Assembly: GCA_014526335.1 (NCBI GenBank)
Contig: JACTAT010000039.1
Span: 4,946,202-5,010,201 of the forward strand
DNA: 64,000 nt
Direction of reading: 5' to 3'
Source: Chrysaora quinquecirrha
Taxonomy: Eukaryota; Cnidaria; Scyphozoa; Semaeostomeae; Pelagiidae
The notes under the pieces were generated by a model, which was not told the origin of the DNA, ran no database searches, and worked only from the letters and a program-made list of their open reading frames with translations. Shown in pieces: positions 36,230 through 46,800 of the stretch; position 1 is the first letter of the stretch, and every line of letters starts with the position of its first letter. Both the position numbers and the translations under genes were made by a program.

Positions 36230-36665
36230 GATAAGAAATTTTAAGAACTACACATATTTTTTTTTTATAAGAAACTAAAAAATTGATCCAGTACTGAAAG
36301 TTTCTCAAAATTGTCAGATTTTGAGTGCTCAAAGTTTCTTAAGACTTTCTTGAATATCCATATTGGCAACATAGCTATTCAATCTGAATGATGTTCCAAA
36401 CCCATTTTTTGATCGTATTTGAAAGCATGTTTGTCTGCTTGTCACAGAAATGCTTTATTGCAGAAAAACACAGGAAATAAAAGACAATTTTTCGCTATCT
36501 GAGGTTAAAAGTTTCCTATGTAAAAAATTTCCAGTACTGAAGTTTCTTAAATTTTTGGCTATTCAAGAGTCTGGGTTTCTTATTAAGAGTTTCTCTTAAA
36601 AAAATACTTTTATGTAAAATCTGAAAATTTTTAAAAAACTTTCAGTGCTGGGTGAAATCATAGTT
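36230..36665. mobile_element. MITE, AAGAAAC subfamily, decayed
   Basis: TTTTTTTATAAGAAACTAAA, AAAGTTTCTTAAGACTTTC, and GTTTCTTATTAAGAGTTTCT words; CTGAAAATTTTTAAAAAACT near the end. Confidence 0.6.
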
Positions 36666-36744
36666 TCTTTCAAATCCTGGGGGGCTTATTTCATTTTGGA
36701 AATTGTTGAGAAAGGTTCTTATACCATGTAATTTGTGCTCCCTA

Positions 36745-36812
36745 GCCTTGATTTGAATGGCAGACCTTAAGCACAAATGGCGCAAGTGATAACCACTACA
36801 CTATGCTGCCTT
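36745..36812 (-). repeat. tRNA-Val-like SINE fragment
   Basis: The minus strand has an A box TAGTGTAGTGGTTATCAC at 36786-36803 (reverse), as in animal tRNA-Val, and a decayed B-box region CATTCAAATCAAGG. Confidence 0.5.
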
Positions 36813-37894
36813 GTGCAATGCCAAGGTTTTGAAATATGGAGATGTTTTAAATCAAATAGTGTTTTGGGTGTTGATAGTGCAGTAATTTAGTGTGTTTTGT
36901 TGCCATTGGGGTACTGATAAATTGCCAACTTGCCAATTTTAAAGATCAGGTCAAAGAAACTGTCTATTAAACTTACTGTTATTACTTATTAATGGTAATT
37001 TGTCTGCTACAGACCAATCAAAAATCTACTGTTGCTTGGTAGTTTAAATTGCCTAGCTCTTTCAAGGTGGTCTGATGTAGAAGTTGTATGACTTTTAAAT
37101 TTTTTCAATTGTATAAATATTAATTCTGTTAATAAGAAACCGTTTAACAGCAGGTACAAATTATTTGGGAGACATTTTAATTTCAGTTGCAGTATCTGCC
37201 ATTTCATGTTTAGTTGCCTTGATACTATATTTGTTTTTGTACGTTAAGAAGTATACGTTGGTGGCAGTAATGTATAAGACCCAACACAAGACTTCATGGA
37301 CAAAGCCATACACGTAAACATTTTCATAAAATTCTTAATTTACATTTTTGAAGGTCATTTTGTTGTTTTTAGTTTTTGTGCAGTGTAGAAATCTATAACA
37401 AAGAGTTTTAAAGCTCAACCTAGCAATTTTCTTAGCATTTTCAGATTACTTTGCAAAAATTGCAGGAAAGGAGGAGGACGTTGAAATAGTTAAATTGCAA
37501 ACATGGTTATAGGTTTGAACCTTTATTGGGTAATCCTATTTTATAGTATTACATACTATTTTTATAGTATTTCATACTATATTTTATGCTTATGATCATT
37601 GCTACAATTGTTGACTGAGAAAAAAACCCTATTAACACAGCCAGGAACCGTCCCTACCAATAACTTTAAGCATCGTATTAGACATGATAGTCACCACTTA
37701 TCATGACAAGCCTTTGATATTTAGTAACACAACAATTTCTAATGTGTAAAGTTTCGTGAATTTGAGCGTGATTAGTGCCGCTTAGTACCAGGCTTTCTTA
37801 ATTCTAATAAAGTTTTTATAATAAAATGGTTCTTTTATGGGTTTTTACCATATAGAACGTGTTTATAGCTTAAGTACAAAACTCATTTTAATTA

Positions 37895-38412
37895 GAAACT
37901 TTGGTCACCAAAATTATAAACAGGTTTCTTAAGTTAAGCACTTTTAACATAGTAGAAGTTTCTTGATGAGTTTCTTAACAGCCTTAACTTCCCAAGAATA
38001 AAAAGTTTCTTATTTACTGAAATTATTCGAGAATAGACTAATTCGTGCTTGTCCAGTTTCGCACCGCCCCTTACTACAGTTTGCATAAACGTAGGTAAAT
38101 TTCCAATTAATTGAATACATATACACTGTATAGCAGGGGTTTGGGGGCGGCAGCCCCCAATAATCCAACATAGAACTGCAAAACAGCACCCTCAATACAT
38201 GTGTATTAGACTTGCAATTTAGGAGCGGTGCGAGACTGTACTAGCGCCGATTAATTTACTATTTTTGAGTATGAAGTCTTAATTCTATAGCTGCACAACG
38301 GACAAAGCTTCCGAGGTTTAAGTTGCCTTTTAGTCCATTCAAGAGGATTTTCTTGATTTTCAGGAAAGGGCTTCATAGTTTCTTATAAAAGGTTTCTTAT
38401 AAAAAATGAATA
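37895..38412. mobile_element. AAGAAAC MITE interrupted by another MITE
   Basis: Left part GTTTCTTAAGTTAAGCAC ... GAAGTTTCTTGATGAGTTTC. Right part TTTTCTTGATTTTCAGG ... GGTTTCTTATAAAAAATG. Between them, 38052-38240 has its own inverted ends. Confidence 0.6.
38052..38240. mobile_element. Nested MITE with CAGTTTCGCACCGCCCC ends
   Basis: CCAGTTTCGCACCGCCCCTT at the left; AGGAGCGGTGCGAGACTGT at the right; a GGGGGCGGCAGCCCCC hairpin inside. Confidence 0.65.
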
Positions 38413-38859
38413 TGCATACCTTTGGTTAGACGAGGGTTATATTTGTAGTGTCCTCCCGATTCGCTCTACATTAATAGTAACCTTGTACAGTAATGATACC
38501 TTGACAGTACCTTGACAGTCGGACAAAACTTGTCGATTTTGCAAAAGTCTGCTTCATTGCAATGCCTGTTATACATGTTTAATATATTTTGCTTTATTTA
38601 CATATCATTTTCATACCTTAAGATTTGTTGATAAACATGTTTCATGTAGCAAACAGTCGGAGTACATAAAAATGTGCATTTATTTTTCGAAAAATCCGGG
38701 GGTACGAGTCAACGTCAACGTTTTGCACCGACAATGAAGAATATATAAATAGAAGTTTTATTTTAAGATTCGTCAGTGTAGCTCCCATGTAGCTAACTTT
38801 TGAAAATCTAGCTTGGAGCCCCTCAGAGGTGGCACAAAGCCCTTGTTGCAAACTAGACT

Positions 38860-39090
38860 TTTTTGATAAGCAACTGGTCAAAAAGCAACTTTTGAGATTT
38901 TGTTAAACTTTTTGGTTAAGATGGCTTTCTCTGCACAGTACATCAATGCAAACTTGCCAATTACATTGATTTTGAAGAAAAGAGCCAAAAAGAATTTTGA
39001 GGGGGTGCCAGTCATTCTGTGAGGGCTGAAATACTAGATATTTGAGGGCTGGAACAAAAGTCTAGTTTCTTATTTAAAGAAAAGTGTACT
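38860..39090. repeat. AAGCAAC MITE fragment
   Basis: TTTTTTGATAAGCAACTGG and AAAAGCAACTTTTGAG at the left, AGTTTCTTATTTAAAGAAAA and GTG at the right. Confidence 0.5.
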
Positions 39091-40230
39091 ATTTCGCGAA
39101 TTTTGCTCTAAATAAAAGATTGGTAGAAAGATGTTATTATTTTCTAAGGCATCGATTACCCCCCCCCCTTGTTTTTGATTTTTCATAATAAATTTTGCAG
39201 TTCAAACATATTTCATTATTGTTCTGTCCTCAAGAAAAGCAATGTCAAAGTTTGTCAAGGGCTTGCAAATTACAGTAGACGATGTTTATTTAGAGTTCTG
39301 TCTTAATTCCTTTATGCGTTGAGGAGAAATCCCCCAGAAATCGCCGAAAAATTTATTCTTGAAAATTTAGAATCAAGACAATGAAGTGTAGTCAATAGTG
39401 GAATACTAGATGAGAAAGAGAGTGGCCGATAAAGTTTATTTCATGCAGTTTATGTTATCGATACAAAGTTATGGATGCAACTTTGCAATCGCCAAGTCTG
39501 AGAATGAGATTGTAAGCAGGTTTTTTAATTTAAACTGGGTCAATAAAATATAATATCTTGTAAATTTCTATGTTGTCTATTTAGTGAGAGTGGTAGTTGA
39601 GTGTTATGTGCAGTGGCATATGTTTACTTTACGCCACGTTACGATGTACCTTCTACTGTTTCTGAAGTGTAGAGATTGTAGTTCTACCATCGTCTTTTGG
39701 CGCTTTTAACATTTGAGAATTTGCACAAACACAAAGTCTGCAAGAAAGAAGGAAGTCTGTACTGTTGAGTTGAACAAACATCTCGCCTCTAGAATGAGGT
39801 TCAAATATCTTTGTTCTAACAAAATTATTTTGTAGCAGCATTCCAAAAAGAGCTAGCAAAAGTTGATGGTTCTTCTAGATGTTTTGTTTCGATCAGTTTT
39901 TCTTTTACTTGAAGTTGATCAGTTAATTTATTTGTGGGTTGAAAAGCCGTAGGACCCATAAGCACTCTCCTTTTTATAAGAACACACTTTTATAAGAACA
40001 TCGAGGCTCGATTTGCCACGAAAAAGATAAGAATAATCTAAGAACATGTCCAGCCTCAGATGAAATTCAAGAAACAAAAAATTTATTTTTAGAGATTGTA
40101 TCTCATGATAATAAAACAGAATTAAACAATTACTAAATAAAAGTATATAGAAGATATGCCAAACTGTTATTTATTGTTCGTAGAAGCAAATTATTGCGTG
40201 CAGTTGTAGAAAAACCCAGAGTTAATTTGA
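39090..40230. other. Non-coding, no supported gene
   Basis: Mostly unique AT-rich sequence; a truncated MITE with AAGAACA words lies at 39968-40060. Confidence 0.35.
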
Positions 40231-40515
40231 TTCTACTTATCAAGCAATGTTTTGTGGCGTGGTCAAACAATCAATTGCTTGGTAAGCAAGTTGTTAATGT
40301 TTGACAATGTTTGGTGAAGGTGTTGTGGCGTCGTGGTGTAATCCAGCTGACTCGTGGTGTCAGAAGCTCATTGTGGTCAGGGTTCGAGCCCAGCCACGGT
40401 AGCGACACGGCCAGGGTTGAGGTCTCGATAAGTTAACCTACTACTGAGATCCTAGCGACTGGCGCTAAAACACCATTTCACCTTCACCTTCACCTTGGTC
40501 GTTTGGCCAGTGCCT
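40230..40515. mobile_element. CAAACATTG-type MITE containing a SINE
   Basis: Left part ATCAAGCAATGTTTTGTGGC ... AATGTTTGACAATGTTTGG and right part GGTCGTTTGGCCAGTGCC belong to the family seen at 63035 and 57880. The SINE 40318-40497 separates them. Confidence 0.65.
40318..40497 (+). mobile_element. tRNA-derived SINE (best copy)
   Basis: tRNA-like head GTGGCGTCGTGGTGTAATCC (A-box region) and GGGTTCGAGCCCAGCC (B box at 40381-40391). The body has ACTGAGATCCTAGCGACTGG, and the tail is a CACCTT/TCACCT repeat. RNA polymerase III control is inferred from the boxes. Confidence 0.8.
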
Positions 40516-40646
40516 TTTGAAGAGTTTCTTAAAAAAAACGTTGTTTTAAGTATGAGAGCTGAGCTACATTCAATTTTTTTACTTATACCCTCATGATTGT
40601 GTAAAGGAAATCTTGCTTCTCGCTGACAAATTCTTTCTCTTTGCAG

Positions 40647-40844
40647 TTCGAAGTTATTTGGAAATGAAAGCGATCAAAGTGCAAGACAACAACAACAAAG
40701 TCAAAGCACAAATAGCAGCGATCAGGATCGATTGCAGTTGCCGATGCCAGGGGCAAGAAGAGAGTCATTCTTATATCGATCAGATAGTGAATGTGACAAC
40801 CTACCCCCTCCATTATCATCAAGATCATCCATCTCCAGTGAAGG
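40647..40844 (+). CDS. PDE4: PDE4 exon 1 of shared set: UCR1 start
   Basis: Acceptor CTCTTTGCAG. Encodes a Gln/Ser-rich lead-in, then [20 protein letters not shown] and [14 protein letters not shown] is the conserved PKA site of UCR1. Enters with one base completing a codon and leaves in phase 2 at GTATGT. Confidence 0.93.
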
Positions 40845-43800
40845 GTATGTCGTTTTGGTCTTTAACATTTACGCTGTTCGGCTACTTTGCAGGTCTATTA
40901 CGCTCAAATACTTACCGTATTTTCTCTATTAAACGCCCTGGGCGTTTATTAATTTTTTTGGATTTTAAAGGGAGCGTTTATTAGAGAGGGGCGTTAATTA
41001 GAGAGGGGCGTTTATTTCAAAAATGGACACTTCATTTGGACGATAATTAAACTGATACCTAATCATAAACAGGCTGTTTATTGCAAACTCGCGATTTTTT
41101 TTCTAATAAACGCTCCCTTTTATCAGTTGAAAGGGGGTCGTTTAATAGAGAGGGGCGTTTAAAAGACAGGGGCATTTTTTTATATTTAAAGGATTAGAGG
41201 GGATATTTGTTGGAGAGATGCGTTTAAAAGAGAGGGGGCGTTTAATGGAGAAAATACGGTAGTCAGCTTTACTTTTTTAACGGTGCATTACGATCTGCAT
41301 CTGGGTATAGATGCTGCCTTGCTCAGAGGAAATACGCTTCTTAGGTATGGCCGATGATTTTCCCGCTCTCTTTCGATACCTGAAGCATAATCTCTAAGAC
41401 TGCAAGATAAAGCGTAAACATGTTTGGGCATAGTTACTTAAACGCTTTTTTCGTCCAACACTTCTCAGAGTAACAGACCGAAAAGATTGATAAAGGCGGA
41501 ATTTATACCTAGATGCAAATAGAAATGCACCAATAAGAAACTGAAGCCGAATTGGCATTGTGCTGTCCAAAGTTGTTTCTTGCAAATATGTCCAAATAAA
41601 TGTATCTACACAGATAATTCCGGTAATTATCGCAATTTTAAAGTTTTGTACATCTCAAGGTCTTCTCGAAATAACCTTTTTGTGAAGGTAGTCCAGGCAA
41701 CTTTGAAAATTTTTGAATTTAGACTTGTGAACGTTTTGGAAATTTTCCCCATCTCAGCCAGTTTTTTCGTTACCTCGTTGAATTTTCGCCGTAAGATCTT
41801 TGCAGAAGTTCTTCGGATGAAAGACAATGAAATTTCTTTTTGTTGTGATTTCTGACTTTACTATCTATCTATGCATTGTTTAAAACCAATGGGTATTCTT
41901 TTACGCTGTTAACCAGGTCTGCAAAAAGGTTTTAGCTATTTCCTAACAGCAATGGTTGAAAATCAGAATTTCCTGCGAAACCTAGCCGAATTTCCTTCAA
42001 TTAGAAACGTTTCAACAGTAAGAATTAGCATTCCTGCTGAATATGTTCGCCAAAAATTTCCTGCACATTTTCCTGCCCTGCTGTTAACTCCCCAATGATC
42101 TCTACAGTAGTCGTGCTTCCTTACGTGAAAAGCAAGTAACTACTCTAGACTTAACCACCGGCCCGCTATTCCGAGCCACATTTATTAGATGTTGATAGCA
42201 TTTCCAACCCCTCTTGATACCTATTCCAAAACCCCTAATGTTTGAAACCAAAGATAAGGCAAAGTTGCGCTGCCTGAAGTTCTTCGTTGAAAGTCAGTTA
42301 CTTTCCTGAGCCAAATAATTTCCGAAGAGCTTGTTTGTTGTTCCGAGAGCTGGTAACACCCGTGCCATAAATTTCACATTGAACCCCCTGGTCATTGCCT
42401 AAACGTAAAGAATGCGTTTTCAGGCTTATATTTAACTCAAACAAATTATAAGCATCGAAAACAACTGTAAGCAGCTCTGTTATTGTTAGTTTTGAAAAAC
42501 CTGGGACGATAGACACGTAAAACCCTTAAACACTGTATTTTGGTGGCCATAACATCGCAAAAGTAATAAATGTAAGAACTAGGTAAATTTAATTCGGATA
42601 ATCTTCGATTTAACACGAGGCTGAGCCGATCTTGGCGCTGGCTAATTATAATTTCCAAAAACTTTCATGATCATTAACTCAGGGCGTGTTCTTTTGAATC
42701 TTTCAAAATTTCTACTTTTGAAAATGCACTACATATTCTTTTAACAGAATCGTTCACCAGTTAGACAGGGAAATTACTGCAACCATCTAGCAAACTGCCT
42801 AACCCTAAATTTTATTTCGGATTCGGGTTCTCCATGTTGAAGAGCATCTAAAACTGCCAGGGGCCATTTTGGGCGTGGCCTGGTTTTCACGTGATTCATG
42901 ACCACACCCACCCATGGTCTGAAAAAAATTTTTTTGGAATTTTTGGAAAATTTTTTCACCAATGTGTAGTGTATCACAAGGCAAGAAATAAATTATAAAA
43001 CACTTACTACTTTTCTCTTACCATTCGGGAGGTACAGCGTCTCAAAGTTTGTGTTGTTGTTGTTGTTAAAAAACATAAAGATGTCAATATTGCGCGTATA
43101 AACTGGAGTTTTCGAGTTGGAATCCAGAGTTATAATAAAGATAGTTTAAGTGGTGTATTTACACTATTTACAATGTATGTTTGCCTTGTCTGGTAGCTTT
43201 ACTGGAGTATCAAGGCAGCCATTCGTCGAACGAATCTTCACTGGACAGAAAGTCCGAAACCTTCCAATCGTTTTCATCTGCTTCCGATAATATGGCTGTT
43301 TCTGGGTTGGATTGTATTGTTTCGTCATCACCATCGTAAATGCTAGGCGATTCTTCGTCTTCGGAGATGTCTTACATGGCTGCAAGAATAGAAGATATCT
43401 TACCTTTTCTTTTTTTGGTTTCGGTGCTGTGGCTTCACTTAGCTCATCTCCGGCATCAGTGGGGGCCTTTTGGGAAGAATTTCGTTTTTTCCTCTTTTCT
43501 GTCGAAAATGACTCTGGTACCTGGCTTCCAGTAAACCATACTGGCGAGACGATATTTTCTACTGGGTCCCATTGCCATCCGTTTTCGTCAAAGAGTATCG
43601 ATGGCACTTGCGGCATGTGACAATGATACCATAAAAATGCTTGATAATGGCAGCGTTTGATTGCCTGTTCTACTGACTTGGGATTAGGTGGTATGCCCAT
43701 GGATGATTTGGTTTTCATCTCTTTATATAGCCGTATTCCTTTACTCAATGTTCTTCCACTGAATATGTTTTTTCGAATGAATTCCTTTATGTCTTCGATA

Positions 43801-46800
43801 TCGTTGTCTTTTATGTCTCTTTCACTTCCATGTTTTTGCAGTTATTTGACATCTTCGAGCCTCTTTTTGACTTTTTGGAGTGCCCGAACTTTTCCAGCTT
43901 TATAGAAATACGACGTTGAGTCACATCCTGCCAGACAGTGCAGCGCTGGTATGGCAGGTGACAGCTCATCTCCAAGAAATTCGCAAATCGACTTTATATC
44001 AACGTATTTTTCCTTTTCAAAGTTAAAAAGCCAGTTGAACTTTACGCTCATGGATTGATATGCCCAAACCATCAAAATCAAAACATCAGCATGCTTTGCC
44101 ACAATGTCCACATCATTTTCTGCCAGCAATGCATGCAAAATAAGGCGTGTGTCCGCTTCCTCGTGGTTGCAGCTGAAGAATTCTTCCGCTTCATTGTTGA
44201 CAATGTTGAAGGCTTTTTCTGCAGATGTTACGATCAAAGCGCTAGAAGATGTTTACCTTCCTGCGTGACATAAGAGGCAACCAGTTTGGTTAACTGCTCT
44301 TTATTTGCGCCATTATGAAGGAATTCCTGTCACTTGCTTCCCTCTAACATTCTTTGCTCGACACCTGTCACATACGTTTCGGCTCCAGGTGCACCTCTTT
44401 TCTTTCGCAAACAGCTTTTGACGCTCCGTTCCAAATAGTTATCATTTACCATTGCAAGCACCAGTAGAAAATATCGTCTCGCCAGTATGGTTTACTGGAA
44501 GCCAGGTACCAGAGTCATTTTCGACAGAAAAGAGGAAAAAACGAAATTCTTCCCAAAAGGCCCCCACTGATGCCGGAGATGAGCTAAGTGAAGCCACAGC
44601 ACCGAAACCAAAAAAAAGAAAAGGTAAGATATCTTCTATTCTTGCAGCCATGTAAGACATCTCCGAAGACGAAGAATCGCCTAGCATTTACGATGGTGAT
44701 GACGAAACAATACAATCCAACCCAGAAACAGCCATATTATCGGAAGCAGATGAAAGCGATTGGAAGGTTTCGGACTTTCTGTCCAGTGAAGATTCGTTCG
44801 ACGAATGGCTGCCTTGATACTCCAGTAAAGCTACCAGACAAGGCAAACATACATTGTAAATAGTGTAAATACACCACTTAAACTATCTTTATTATAACTC
44901 TGGATTCCAACTCGAAAACTCCAGTTTATACGCGCAATATTGACATCTTTATGTTTTTTAACAACAACAACAAACACAAACTTTGAGACGCTGTGCCTCC
45001 CGAATGGTAAGAGAAAAGTAGTAAGTGTTTTATAATTTATTTCTTGCCTTGTGATACACTACACATTGGTGAAAAAGTTTTCCAAAAATTCCAAAAAAAT
45101 TTTTTTCAGACCATGGGTGGGTGTGGTCATGAATCACGTGAAAACCAGGCCACGCCCAAAATGGCCCCTGGCAGTTTTAGATACTCTTCAACATGGAGAA
45201 CCCGAATCCGAAATAAAATTTAGGGTTAGGCAGTTTGCTAGATGGTTGTAGTAATTTCCCTGTCTAAGTTATGGAAGGTTTATTAGGGTTTCGGCACTTG
45301 AATATAGTAAAAGCTTCTGTAAGAGTTTCTTAACTTGCTAAGAATACGCGCTATTTTATTATAAAAAAAAAAAACAAGGAAAATCACACTACAGACGCTT
45401 GTTTCCCAACTCTAACTGTTGATCGTCGGGTGAAGGTGAATCTCCACTTATCTGTTTTTCGGTAGAAACGGAAACAGGAACGGGCACGGGAAATGGGAAC
45501 AGGAACCGGGAAAAATTGATTTCCAGTTGATAACCACAGTAGTGCTTATCCACCACAGTACGCAAAAAACACACCCCCACATCAAGCATAATAATCCACC
45601 ACAGTGGTGCTTATCCACCACAGTACGCAAAAGACACACCGTCACACCAAGCATAGTAATCCACCACATCAAGCATTATAACCCACCACAGTACGCAAAA
45701 TACACCACCACAGTAGAGCTTATCCACCACAGTATGCAAAATACACCACCACAGTAGTGCGTATCCACCACAGTAGTGCGTATAGATTCGCTAGCGTGTT
45801 TCTTCACGAAAAGGACAAAAACAATCGTATAACTAGAAATTTCGACTATTGCATTGTCACGTCAACCGAAATTTAAACTTGCCGCGCTTGATGCGTTTGA
45901 GAATTTCACATTTTAATTGGTTCTTCGTTTTCCTGTACGTTTCGTCATGGGAAAAAGTTTGAACTCAGTTCAACTTTTTCCCGTGACAAAACGGGCAGGA
46001 AAATGTTCCCGTACAAAAATGTGATGAGCAAAGTGCGCATACTCACGTGATTATTTTTCTGTTCCCGTTCCGGTGGCCAAAAGGACAAGTGAAAATCCAG
46101 CTTCAAGAGGATTAGAGCAGTACTGATCAAACGTTCAGTTTTAAACATAAATCCCACTACAGAAAGAAAACGCTCTGAACAAAGTCTCCCTTACCTGTAA
46201 AAACAAAGCCTCAGGTCCAGTAATCAAACCGAGAATCTGAGTCATTTTTGAGCGATTAGATTAAACTGACAAATGTTTTCTTTGTTTTAGTGTCCGCTCT
46301 GAAGAACTAGTAACACCGTTCGCACAGGTTCTGTCTTGCCTGCAAAATATCAGGTCAAATTTCGTGCTGCTTACAAATGTCAGGCAAAGCAGGTAAGAAT
46401 TTACCATAATTTATGCAAAAAGTAGAAATCCATATTACTAGGCCGGCCTTGATCCTGCGACCTTTTTACTGTGCTTGCTAATCCAGACGGCCAGGCCGGT
46501 CTCGAACCTGAGACCTTTGCCACTATACATGAAATCGATACGACCAAAAGAGGTCTCTAACCTTCGGCTTTTGGCTTTACCTGCCAATTCGATCTGACCT
46601 GTATACGAAGTCAATAGAGTCAATAGGACAAACAGGAATCTCTAACCTCTGAACTATGCCTTTGTACACGGAATTGACACGACCAGGCCTGCCTCAAACC
46701 TGCGCCCTTTTTTTTGCACACGAAATTGAAACGACCAACAGAGAGGGTCTCTAACACAGAAGCATATGCCACCAGCGGAGTCTCTTTCCTGTGATCTTTG

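Larger units (their letters stand above)
42761..45267. mobile_element. Transposon-like unit with 0.8-kb inverted arms
   Basis: Arms 42761-43564 and 44458-45267 are near-perfect inverted copies; the outer ends read TTAGACAGGGAAATTACT. The 0.9-kb centre (43565-44457) and the left arm encode, on the minus strand, the C-terminal half of an uncharacterised protein. The right arm repeats only its 3' end and downstream sequence. The 5' end of the gene has thus been replaced by an inverted copy of the 3' end. It sits in the PDE4 intron between the first two UCR1 exons. Confidence 0.85.

Noticed and set aside
45527..45785. Regular short repeats with spacers, CRISPR-like at first sight
   Set aside because: Spacers are themselves repeat-derived and the genome is eukaryotic; a minisatellite.
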